Positions 1-11,047 of a stretch of 60,000 bases of DNA are shown piece by piece. Both the position numbers and the translations under genes were made by a program. A model generated the notes under the pieces. It did no database searches and was not told where the DNA came from. It saw only the letters and a program-made list of their open reading frames with translations. The stretch is taken from assembly GCA_914767715.1 (NCBI GenBank), contig OU612072.1, positions 26,228,001 through 26,288,000 on the forward strand. Reading direction: 5' to 3'. Position 1 is the first letter of the stretch; the number at the start of each line of letters is the position of its first letter. Origin of the DNA: Membranipora membranacea (Eukaryota; Bryozoa; Gymnolaemata; Cheilostomatida; Membraniporidae).

Positions 1-52
1 ATATTGCTTCATGTCTCGTTTTCTCATACTTGGAGAGATTTTCATTCTCTAG

Positions 53-1000
53 TGCATCAGTGTGGCCGATGGGAGAGCTATGGACAATGTACTAAGAGTT
101 GTGGAGGAGGAGTTCAGTACAGAAAGAGAGCCTGTGTCAGTAGAGTAGTTTATGGATATGGTACAAGCAACAGACAATGCTACGGACAAAACAAATCACA
201 GAGAGTCTGCAACCAGCAATGCTGGCCAGGTAATGCTTGAGGATTTGAATATTTGTCAGTCGTTCGGGTAAGGTAAAGTTTTGTTGCGCCTCGTCTCTAT
301 CGATTACAGAGGAATTTTTTGAATATTGTTATGAATTTTTGTATTTGCTGTAGTACTGATACTAACTGCTATATCTCAACTTTAGATTTACTGATCAGAG
401 TTCAATATACATATGGACAAGATCATTTAACAACTCAGATTCAACAAAACATATTATATAAATATTGTGAGCAGTAAAACTAAAATCAAAAACATTCTTA
501 AATGTTTTCTATGTGACTTGAAACCTCTATATCATCCATGTTTTCAGTAATTTAAGAACTCGCTCTAACTTCATGCACTGCTAGACCATTATAAGAAAAT
601 GTGATCTAATTTTTAGTCAACGGAGGATGGAACTACTGGTCTAACTGGACTAACCACGGATCTCACCAACAGATCAGATACAGACAATGTACCAGTCCAC
701 AGCCTTATTGTGGAGGAGCTCAATGTTATGGATATTGTAGTCTGATCAGAACCACATATGTACCTAGTAAGCTGCTATTAGGAAAATCCAAACTTTGATG
801 TTGTAGGTGATTGGGACCGCTTGTATGCTATGATTGCCTTAGGAGTCGGGAAAGGAAAAATTAACAAAAAATTGAGCCATATAAGACAATATATACTTTA
901 CAAGGAGTTCTAAGCTGACATCACTTCTTACTTTTCAGAACAAGCTGTACACTACCAGGCACCAGCACAGCCATGGAGGGGACAACAGGTACATCACTAA
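53..1000 (+). CDS. Gene A: secreted TSP1-repeat protein, 3' part (exons 3-5)
   Basis: The leader and signal-peptide exons lie left of the window. Exon 3 (53-229) encodes a TSP1 module with the CTKSCGGG core, RKRAC and a CYGQ stretch. Exon 4 (617-766) encodes a second Trp-rich module (WNYWSNW, RYRQC). Exon 5 (939-1000) encodes the tail HYQAPAQPWRGQQVHH and a TAA stop at 998-1000. Each junction is phase 1 with GT/AG borders, and exon sizes (177, 150, 62 nt) equal those of genes B and C. TSP1 modules occur in secreted or extracellular-matrix proteins, which implies a secreted product. Two exchanges are odd: HQC replaces HQW at the start of the module and QQCW replaces QQCC at its end, so the Cys count stays at seven. 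Exon 4 has an extra Cys (GYCSL for GDRSQ). It is convergent with gene B. Whether the missing 5' exons are intact is unknown. Confidence 0.82.
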
Positions 1001-1174
1001 TCTACACAACACATACCTGATGTCATCTTACTGATCACGACCCCTTGAACAAGAGAGCCAAAGTATTAAAATATTTTACCAAACAAACTTATAAACTGTT
1101 TCAAAGCTTTTACTTACTATATTTGCTGATTTATATTGTTTTAATTTATTAAATCTGATTAATGTCTACTCTCA

Positions 1175-1180
1175 AATAAA
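1175..1180 (+). terminator. Probable poly(A) signal of gene A
   Basis: An AATAAA lies 175 bp after the gene A stop codon, similar to the spacing in genes E, F and H. Assignment rests on position only. Confidence 0.4.
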
Positions 1181-3600
1181 CATACACTCGCCTTCAACAA
1201 AGATGCTCAGTTATTGTCATAGGTATAAAATACCATTTTTGTCAACTGATAAGAAGCAAAGAAACAATCAGTAATTGAGATTATACATAGCCTGTACGAT
1301 TACGGAAAATCAATCGCAGGAAAAAGAATACAATGTTTGGTTATCTAAAGAATTTGCATAATTTATAGATAGCAAATCGGATCTCCTTCTATTTGCTTTG
1401 GAAACTTACAATACTATATTGAGGTTGAAGCATCAGTTTATTTATTTCATATATGTATCAAATCATAAGCGTTTTATTATTATTGAATCCTCACCTGATG
1501 GGACATTGCTCACCAGTGGTTAATGCACATCTCGTGATTGGTATCAGCTCTTTTGAGGCCGAGCCCTACCGTTGTCTTTTGCCGTGGATTTTGGGGTGTG
1601 CACTTAATGAGATGAATATGTAGCTGTGCTGTCTACAGAGTTTCAAAAATCCACTCCCATTTGCAATTTATACCTCTAATCCCTCATTAAGCCATGGATT
1701 TCTGAGGCGAATCAAAACCTCATATAAACCTGAGCAATAGCTCCAAGCCATAAGACACCACACTGCTATGGAAAAAAATCTGATGGACGTTGCAAGTTGG
1801 CAACAAAAATGCTTCACCTCCAGTAGATTACCTCCTCAAAACATTTTACAGCTATTTGCTGATTTCACAGGAGAGTTAAAGACTCAGTATCGGAATTTAT
1901 ATAGCATTTATGTTTTTTGCTAATAATATTCAATCTTCCCACTGTTAGCGTTATCAGGTGATAATAATTGGCGTACAATTGCCGTCCTAGACTTCCAAGG
2001 AATTCAGGCCATTATTTTTCAATATCATTCTAATAAATAAACAGCTTGGGTGATAAGTGTTATTCCTCTAAGGGCGATCCCAGTTAAAATTATATAACTT
2101 GCAAGAAACTCTTCAAGCTGTTGTATTTTTTACTCCGATACCGAAATTAAGAGAGTTAGCGTTCTATTGCAGGCTTGTTTACATTTTCCATGGGCTATAG
2201 AATGGCTTTGGTTCCAAACTTTAGTGGAATTCATGATAAAATTCCGAATCCAGAATAGGTATTTAGATGGACCATCTCAGAGTGTCCCAATACAACCATG
2301 CTGTTAAAAACTTGAGCAAAACTTATGTCATTTCTGCTTGCATGAACAATTTCACAAAGACTTAGCAATAAACAAATATATCACATTGTCATATGAATAG
2401 TTTTTCACTTGGGAAATTTTATTGTCAATTCCGTTAACTTCCAGAAATTTCCTCTGATAATCGTGCGGTATTGAATTAATTACATTTTAATTTTGCTGTT
2501 TACTCCAGCTCTAGAATGATGAGAATGATGTCGAAGTAAAACTCTGTTGGACATGTTTCCTGCAAAGGACAAATTTCAATCTGTTTTTTGCAATAATTTT
2601 TAAACAGAGTGGTCATCATATAGAGGATCCCTTGTCGATAAAAAAGTGACACAGTCATACAATCACATAGAAATTTTATTCAATTTTTATTTATTTATAT
2701 TTTAATTATTTAAGTTTTTTTAAATTTGATTTATTTCTCGTTGACGCAGTTGACAGAGAGCATGATTAATGTCAAAACCAGATGATATTTATGTCGTATT
2801 ATGGTCAGTATCAAGCTTTTGTGTAACAATGGCTGGTATTTCAATATATTACTTTTAAAATTGTAATGCGATAACTGTGAGCTCTAGGAAGAATGTAGTG
2901 GACCATGTGAGGATATTGCAAGTTGGAAGTATGCTGTGAAAAAAAGCAAAGCTATGTAATTCGTTCAATGCTATCTACTTTAATAAATATGATAAATAGC
3001 CAGACATCTTTGATGTGATTGCTCACTAGGCGCTGCACTAATTGCTAAAATTTGACTTTATCTGCACAATTCATAACTTTGCCTTCTTCACTGAAAAGGC
3101 ACCATCAGCTGATAATTCTGGTATATAAATCAGTCAGTCAACTGATGAGCAATGTCCAACCAGGTAACAATTCATTCATAATTAAACACATGATTTGATA
3201 CATTGTAACCTTAAACACATGATTTGATACATTGTAACCTTAAAGATATCAGTTTTTCTGAACATCATATTTTCGGCATCGAATGTCATTTGTCAAATTT
3301 ACACCTTGAAGCAGATTCGATCAGCTTCCTATGAATTATGCAAACATCTTAAGATACCCAAAAAAAGTATTCCTGTTATTGAATAAATTAAATAAATGAT
3401 TGTCTCTTTTCATTGTCAATTGATAACAATGGTAGTTTTATCGGTGACAATAATTTTAGATCTTAGTTTGATGCGAGTGTGTGTTTATATTTAAGAGTAA
3501 ATATTGGCGGAAAAAGATAAAATAAATTAGACAAAACTAAGTCAGCAAACAAATTGGCCATAAGCTTTGAAAAAGTTTACAAGTTTAGTAACATATCTTA
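1181..3600. other. Intergenic DNA between convergent genes A and B
   Basis: No supported gene. A weak tRNA-SINE-like stretch lies near 1500-1760, with a head-like region followed by a possible degenerate B box. A 29-bp unit is duplicated in tandem at 3182-3239. The rest is AT-rich with no open frame that looks coding. Confidence 0.6.
3182..3239. repeat. Perfect 29-bp tandem duplication
   Basis: The unit starting ttaaacacatgatttgatac is present twice back to back (3182-3210 and 3211-3239) with no difference, so it is probably a recent replication-slippage duplication. Confidence 0.9.
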
Positions 3601-3677
3601 ATTCTGGGGTTTCTTGTTCGTGAGTACAATCCAGGGATGTCGTCCAGTAAGCAGTCATCAGGTGAGTAATTTATAGC

Positions 3678-5068
3678 TTAGTGGTGTACTTGCTGTGCCC
3701 TCCAAGGCTGTGCTGGTGCCTGGTAGTGCACGGCTTGCTCTGCAAAATTGATGTCATTAGCATGAATCAAAGTATACATTGTTTTACATATCCAAATATT
3801 TTGATAGTTTTTATTGTATATCTCAAATCTAGCTTGGTAAAACTTGTTCCTTCCCAAATAATCTAGCCCCTCCTAGCATACATGAGGTCTTAATTGTCTG
3901 AAAACAAAGAAGTCTGGTTTTTGTTATGACTTACTTGGTACATGTGTGGTCCTGATCTGACTACGATCTCCATAACATTGAGCTCCTCCACAATAAGGCT
4001 GTGGACTGGTACATTGTCTGTATCTGATCTGTTGATGAGATCCGTGGTTAGTCCAGCTAGACCAGTAGTTCCATCCTCCATTGACTGAAAATAAGATTGA
4101 TATTCCTATTAAGGTACAATCATCTTTGTGTTAAAAAGGCATGTATGAGATGTTAAGTTGAGTGAATTGTTTCAGAAGTCCCCCTGATTTATTGAATATT
4201 GCTACATAATAAATAGACATGTGGTGCAATACAACTTTGTTTGAATGACTGCTAAACATTACAACAAGCATTACCCATTACCCTTTACAAAGCATTACCT
4301 GGGCAGCATTGCTGGTTGCAGAGTCTCTGAGATTTGTTTTGTCCGTAGCATTGCCTGTTGCTGGTACCATATCCATAAACTACTCTACTGACACAGGCTC
4401 TCTTTCTGTACTGAAGTCCACCTCCACATCTCTTAGTGCATTGTCCATAGTTCTCCCATCGGCCCCATTGATGCACTATAAAATGAAAGATATCTTGATA
4501 GATAAGAAAGCATGACATGACAACTTATCTTGACTTCTCATGGTTGCTGTGCAGAAATAAAAAAAGGACTATTCTTCAAAGGCATAAAAAAGGCAGATAA
4601 AACAAACTTGTAATTCATTTTATTTTCTTTGTCTTAGAACTACTCACCAGTATATTGAGGTCTGTGTACAGGTGCTTGGTAGCTGTTTGCGACAGGTGCT
4701 TGGTAGGTGTTTGCGACAGGTGCCTGGTAGTTGCTAGCGACAGGTGCTTGGTGGTTGTTTGCATATGGAGCTTGATAGTTCCCTTGTTGATTGTTTCCAT
4801 ACTGTGCGCTGGTACAAGCCACAACAGCCAAGGTGAAGAGTAGAGATTTTGTCATTGCTAAAAACCAAGATCAAAAAGAGTGTTTGGAATAAATACAGAG
4901 GGCATGCTTCAGCCTAAGTGAACGAGTCCACAAAGCATACTAAGGGTTTGACAGATTCACATATTGATAGTCAAGCAACAGCATCAATAAAAAATGAATG
5001 AAGCAACATACTGAATACCAAAAATCAAGAGAAAGCCAAATGCACAATGTAGAAGGTATCTTACCCAT
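3678..5068 (-). CDS. Gene B: secreted TSP1-repeat protein, complete, 5 exons
   Basis: The joined product is 200 aa. Exons on the minus strand are: leader 5068-5065 (ATGG), 4857-4648, 4475-4299, 4084-3935 and 3739-3678, all phase 1. The join reads Met-Ala-Met-Thr-Lys, then a signal peptide ending near ACTSA. It continues with five or six NYQAPVA-type units, a seven-Cys TSP1 module (WGRWENYGQCTKRCGGG, RKRAC, CYGQ, CNQQCCPG), a second Trp-rich module with three Cys (YWSSW, RYRQC, CGGAQC) and the tail HYQAPAQPWRAQQVHH. The start is placed in exon 1 because ATGG+CA keeps frame and because F and G lack the exon 2 ATG. It is convergent with A and divergent from C, about 2 kb away. Exon sizes match C exactly. 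Tyr/Pro/Gln repeats plus TSP1 suggest an extracellular structural or adhesive protein; this is inferred. Confidence 0.87.
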
Positions 5069-5125
5069 CTTGATCTTCTGTATTGGGAGTCCAAAATGAG
5101 AATGATATTGACACTGTGTCCAGCT

Positions 5126-5137
5126 CCTCTTATACCC
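5126..5137 (-). promoter_or_regulatory. TATA box of gene B
   Basis: Minus-strand gggtataagagg lies about 65 bp upstream of the start codon, the same place as the TATA boxes of C, D, E, G, H and I. The box is TATAAGA rather than TATAAAA. Confidence 0.7.
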
Positions 5138-5159
5138 TATTTGTTGTCCTTGCACAGGC

Positions 5160-6960
5160 AGATTAATGAATAATTAATTTGCTGAGTCAAGTGAAGGTGC
5201 ATATATTAAAAATTACTTGGACCGATATTGCAGACAGGCAAATTATTCATATTGGTAGTAATAACCTCTTCCTATTTGATTTGGTCATCATGATTCCACA
5301 AACTAGCAGTTAAAAATTGGAACGACAATCAGTTAGCAAATACTGACTAATACCCAGGCCAATTTGAATAATTTCAGAAATTTTCACAATATCACTTGAG
5401 TAATAAAGGAACTTCGATCGAACATGATTTGACATATATCTCGAAAGTTATCAAGATACCATAATGGAAGTCTACTGTTAGGAGGCACTGTCCCTGATTA
5501 TTCGGAATAAATGTCGACCATTTCCAGTTTGAAGAAATATGTGATGCAAAAATGGTTCACATTGAAGCGAAGACTAATAATAGTCTTACCATGACAATTA
5601 TAAAAACAATATTAATCTTGTTATTTGGCTTCAATAACATCAATACAATGAGCATCAGGTGATGTTAAATGCACAGGTTTTAAAATCTAAAACAAAGATT
5701 CCGTTCAATTCTCAATTAAGTTTCAAAACAAATTGTAGCTTACTTAGAGTTTCAACTATATTGATTAAATTATGGCGATCGAATTATTGCATCAAAAATC
5801 TTTATGTGAAGCACTGATTTCGATTTTGATTACAAACTTGATATCTAGGAGTATGGCTATGGAAAATCTTCACAACAGATGATCTGATTTGCAAAGCCTC
5901 AGGGTGCATCAATGAAATCAAATCATAATGATAAATATTGGTTTGGTGTGAGACGCATGTACCATTTTAATCTGTGCTCAGAAGATTGAAATTAAAACTA
6001 AGATCCACCATCATTCAGGTGTATTAAATGAAACATTCTTTTCAAGTTGTTTGATGTTTTTGTTAGTAGTCTCTGGCATTCACTGTATTGATCAATCTGG
6101 CTATTTACATGAGCCAATCATTATTGAATATATGTATGAATATATGAAATAAATAGTAGGGCTGCGTTAAGCCTTAAAATCTGTTAATTGATAGATATTG
6201 AAATGCATAGCACCCAGGTCTGACATTGAAAGATATGATTTTGCTACCATAATGTTGTTTAAAAAAACATTGATTAAAGTTGTGAAACTCATTCACTCAC
6301 TGAATTCCGAGGAATATGGTGGTGAAATTGTGCCTACATAGGGGTAAAACAAGTCTCAGTAGTCAGTCCACTCAAACAGGGTTCGAACCCACAACCTTCA
6401 ACACCTGCATACTGGTCACCGGGGCACTAACATACTTAGCCACCTTCTACTCCTACTCCCAAATGAAAAATGTACTTCAGAAAGCACCATAAAATGAAGA
6501 TAAGACCAATCCCACTATCTCTGTAGCGATATACAAAAGATAGTGAAAACACTCGAGTTTTTGATGTAAGCTATTGACTGTATGTTATGACTAATGAGAA
6601 AATATCCTCATTTTTATTTTATCTGCATGTGATTACCACATGAATCACAAACATCGTTGGCATATATCAATGATAACACAGTATGTCCAAAAGGGAAGCT
6701 TTACTTCCATCTCTTAAACATATTTTATGCCTTTCATCCATCGCAAATTGAGTTGAATTATATCATCATTTATTCAAACGGCCCTATTAATCAATTATAT
6801 TTGTCAAAATAGGAAGTGACTTGTGATTTTAGTTACATTAAAGAGTTGCCCAGCAAGCCAGTATCTATGCATACTAATATTCATTTTACTTCTGATGCCA
6901 ATTTCAATATTCACTTCGTACTTCCAAACCTCAATTTAATTGATCGCTTAATTGCCTGTG
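5160..6960. other. Shared 5' intergenic region of divergent genes B and C
   Basis: No gene is supported. The region is AT-rich and holds a tRNA-derived SINE-like insertion at about 6295-6452. No clear shared motif beyond the two TATA boxes was recognised by eye. Confidence 0.5.
6295..6452 (-). mobile_element. tRNA-derived SINE-like element
   Basis: On the minus strand a tRNA-like head (ggctaagtatgttagtgc) is followed about 40 nt later by a perfect B box, ggttcgaaccc. No full cloverleaf can be drawn, so a SINE is more likely than a tRNA gene. Ends are approximate. Confidence 0.55.
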
Positions 6961-6977
6961 GGATGACAGTAAACTTG

Positions 6978-6987
6978 GTATAAAAGG
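6978..6987 (+). promoter_or_regulatory. TATA box of gene C
   Basis: The sequence ggtataaaagg lies about 65 bp upstream of the leader-exon ATG at 7044. The spacing and box are shared by the other complete members of the family. Confidence 0.8.
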
Positions 6988-7043
6988 AGCCGTTTTAGTA
7001 ATTATATCATTCACTCTTTGGATTCCAAATACAGAAGAACAAA

Positions 7044-8516
7044 ATGGGTGAGAAATCTGGTATTGAAGAAATGACTACGCTCTATTTAAACTTATCTTCA
7101 AGTTCATTTGCCATCATTACCTTTTCGTGAATTTATATCGATCTTTAATCTAGTAGTAATAACTGTCTGTGTTTTCTACCTGAAGCAATGACGAAACTTG
7201 TACTTCTCACCCTGGCTGTTGTGGCTTGTACAAGCGCCCGGTATGGAAACAATCAACAAGGGAACTATCAAGCTCCACATGCAGACAACTTCCAGGCACC
7301 TGTCGCTAACAGCTACCGAGCACCTGTAGCTAACAACTACCAAGCACCTGTCGCTAGCAACTACCAAGCACCTGTCCACAATCCTCAATATACTGGTGAG
7401 TTGGGCTGATCTAATGAAAGGTTGTCACACAGTTTTTCACCTTTTTTGTAATTTTGCCACTAGGCAACATCAGGCCTGCTTGTATGATATTACTTTGAGG
7501 AAAATGTCTAACTTTTTTTCATGGGTCAATCACTTATATGTTATAGAATATTACTTTTTACTGGTTTGTTACTACAAGTGCATCAGTGGGGCCGATGGGA
7601 GAACTATGGACAATGTACTAAGAGTTGTGGAGGAGGTATTCAGTACAGAAAGAGAGCCTGTGTCAGTAGAGTAGTTTATGGATATGGTACAAGTAACAGA
7701 CAATGCTACGGACAAAACAAATCTCAGAGGAGCTGTAACCAGCAATGCTGCCCGGGTAATGTCTTCATTGTCTTTACCAAGATACAACATCTTATAATTA
7801 ATATTTCTAATGACATGAATATATATATAAAAAAGAGGCAGTACGACATATTGGTTACAGGCATATGCTATAAAGCTAGCATCATTGAATGAGTGAGCCT
7901 TGTGTTGATTAAAGCAGGCCATCACTTCAAATGGGTCCAAGGAGAAACAAAGCGAGCTGGTACTGTTCTAATATTTCATGAGCTTACACTTAGTTCAATA
8001 TCTCTAGCTTACATATTGTTGGTTGTAATTATTCAGTGTGTTGTTTTTGCAACCACTTTATGCGCTAATAGTCTCTTATTATGCATAACTATGTACTTTT
8101 TAGTCAATGGAGGGTGGAAATACTGGTCTAACTGGACTAACCACGGATCTCATCAACAGATCAGATATAGACAATGTACCAGCCCACAGCCTTATTGTGG
8201 AGGAGCTCAATGTTATGGGGATCGTAGTCAGATCAGAACCACATATGTACCAAGTAAGCGATTTTTGAGAAACGTATTTTGTCATTTTTTTGTAGCAGAA
8301 TATTGTTGTTCACCTGATTATTGGCAGTTTGAGGATCTTTAAAGTGAGTCATGCCAGTTCTCACTGCAAGTTTATGGTGATGTCATGAAATCAATCCAGT
8401 AAAGTAATGAGCGAATAGCACATCAGTTATCTTTCTGCACTCTTTATTTTGCAGAGCGAGCCTTACACTACCAAGCACCAGCACAGCCATGGAGGGCACA
8501 GCAAGTACACCACTAA
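7044..8516 (+). CDS. Gene C: secreted TSP1-repeat protein, complete, 5 exons
   Basis: The joined product is 200 aa from exons 7044-7047 (ATGG), 7186-7395, 7579-7755, 8104-8253 and 8455-8516. It starts Met-Ala-Met-Thr-Lys with a hydrophobic signal (LVLLTLAVVACTSA). Repeats of the form NYQAPVA follow. Exon 3 is a TSP1 module (WGRWENYGQCTKSCGGG, RKRAC, CYGQ, CNQQCCPG; seven Cys). Exon 4 is a second Trp-rich module (WKYWSNW, RYRQC, CGGAQC; three Cys) lacking the Cys pair that normally follows the Trp motif. Exon 5 encodes HYQAPAQPWRAQQVHH and a TAA. All introns are phase 1 with GT/AG borders. It is divergent from gene B and nearly identical to it in the exons, which suggests recent inverted duplication or gene conversion. 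Secretion is well supported; an adhesive or matrix role is inference. Confidence 0.9.
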
Positions 8517-8597
8517 GCTAAACAACAAGTACACCACTAATCTACATAACAAGTACACCACTAAGCTACACAACTAGTACAACACTAACCGACGACT
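8502..8597 (+). repeat. 24-bp tandem repeat spanning the gene C stop codon
   Basis: About four units of 24 bp (caagtacaccactaa plus 9 nt) begin in the last codons of gene C and run into the 3' UTR. The first three units each carry an in-frame TAA, so the stop context is multiplied. Gene A has only one unit here. Confidence 0.8.
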
Positions 8598-8599
8598 AA

Positions 8600-10900
8600 C
8601 CAACCTTAACATGTGACCAGACTTTACGCCATCCTACAAACGACATCCCATGATTGAACTTCTGAACTAAACATTCAGAGTAATACAATGTTTTAAAAAA
8701 CAAATTTTGTTGACTTTTACAAAACATTTGTTTACTTTGTCGGCTGATCTAATTTAGTTTCTTACTGTGACAAAACTGATTTCTTTATATCTAATCTCAT
8801 ATATATTTAAACCTGCATCCAAAAATGATGTCAATTATTTTTAGTACTGCCACAGTTGCACTGTGAAGCTAATTATTATTGGCATGACAGATTTGCACTC
8901 CAAAATAAGCGTATACAGTGTATAATCATAAGCAAATGGGTTTGAAATACACTTTGGGCAAAGTTGAAAGCAACAGCACAGTATAATGTTTTATCTTTTA
9001 TTTCAATCTGTGTGAAAGGAAAATTTGATTCAAAAGATCTGAGGAATAGCAATCAAGATGTTAGCTCTAATATGAACACCAAAGCCAGAAATTCCAGTTA
9101 TAGAATACTAGTTCAAGATTCTGCATGTTAACTATTTTCCGTAACAAAGGAAGATAAATGAAGCAATGCCATGCCATGGTGTAACAAATCTAGATTCTAA
9201 ATTCAGATAATTATATCGTCCGGTTTATCTTTAACAATGCGCTCTTGTGATGAGAAAAATATCCTGAGTAGAATCACTGAATCACTCTAACCCTGTGAGA
9301 AGGTGGACGGGATACAGTCTGTCAAGCCTAGCCTTGAGATGATGCAAATTGTAAGAAGGTATGCTATTCTACCTATGGAAATCTCATAATCCTGTCACAG
9401 TTAGTGTTTCTTGGAGCTTTTAATCCACCATGATGCATTCTGTTATAATTTATTAATTATTTGTATAATGTACCATTCATTTAGGCTATTGATGTTGCTT
9501 TGTCAAAGTTCAGGAGCAGATTTTGAAAGACCATTAAATAAATAAAAGAAAAAAAAGAAGCCCTAGAACTGAGACCACTGTAGGACTCCACCTATATTGT
9601 TTTGAATAGATGGTTGATAAACAGCATTAGTCAAGGGCTAAGCCTTGAGATTTTGCAAATTATGGTTTGTGCTTGATTGCTCTTGCACGCGGACAGTAGA
9701 AGTACTGCGCGCTACAATGAATAAAGTCACTGATGGCCCGATACTTCCTATATTTTCAACTAAGTTTACTCATTGTTTAGCTTTGTGTATCATAGCCAGC
9801 CCTGGATTGCATATGGGATGGTGATTGCGGCCAGGCGGTCTTTAATGAGTGGATGGAAAGCAATTTTGGCAATTATTATCACTTTCTTAGCTTTAGCACC
9901 TGTCAACAGCACTTTTGCCTCATTTCACAGGGTCACAGATTTCTAAACCTAAAAACTTTTATGCTGATGCCTCAATAAAATAACACAAACGTGCAGACCT
10001 ATTGATAGTTATCTTCTCACATGTCTTGACATTCTCAAACAACAGACTTTACAGATACAATAACAGATTCACCTCCAGCATGTCTCTCAAGCATAGCTTT
10101 CAAATGACCAAATGCTTTGAAGACGCTCTATTCACTGTCTTATGGTTGATAGCATTCAGAAAAGGCAGTCCTATCATCCAAAATGAATTTAGCAACTGGT
10201 GCTCTGACAATTCCTTTTGTTTTTTTTCTTCAAGATTTTGTATGCATGAGAAGCGCAATACATATATTCCATTCTAAGTAATTCTCAATCAATAGGTGCC
10301 AGCCATATGTAATAAATTCTTATCTCATTAAAAAGCTATTAATCACTTGCAGAGGTTGAATTTGATATGTTTGATGGCAATTCATCATCGTAATTAATGT
10401 GTTTGTTTTAGCAAAGATTTTTCTGCAAAATCACTATTCACTATGTAGCAATGGTTAACGCTAATTGGTATGGTTGTGATTAATGGATTTACCAAGATCT
10501 AGAAACTACTCTTCTACAGTTGTTGACAATCTGACCATTATTCATTTGAAGTATGCCTGTTAATCTTACACTCAATTATTCATCCATCACAGTAGGGGGG
10601 GGGGGGGAGAATTTGGTTATGCGATGCACTTAGTTTCAAAAGGGAACAGGTATATCATTCAACATAAGTCTCAATGGATATTTATCAGCGATAAAAAACT
10701 ATGTATCATAAAACATCAATTAATCATTTTGAGAGACTGATTCGACTGCTTACTTTCATCAGATCACATTTAAATTATTTCTTTCATTATAACAGATTAT
10801 ACAATATTTATTAGAGGCACTTCCGTAATTAATAATTAATTGAGACAAGGCTAAATATTCAAAGGATGCAGAGGCGAAACTAGGTTTCACAGTCATACAA
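8600..10900. other. Intergenic DNA, no gene seen
   Basis: AT-rich sequence without supported exons. A short open frame at 10002-10277 lacks family resemblance and clear splice context. A run of 13 G lies at 10595-10607. Confidence 0.5.
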
Positions 10901-11047
10901 TCTATCGCAGCAATTAGTGGGGAGGAATTGTTTTCAATACTTCATTTTAATATTGAATAATTGTATGAAAAAACAGTACAAACATAAAAAATACACACCC
11001 ACCCTTTCATACTGTGCATTTAGCTTCAGTAGTGGGGTTGGTGGGAT

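Noticed and set aside
3890-4081. Minus-strand open frame of 63 codons over gene B exon 4
   Set aside because: It is a shifted-frame shadow of exon 4; the true frame carries the Trp/Cys module conserved in A, C and F.
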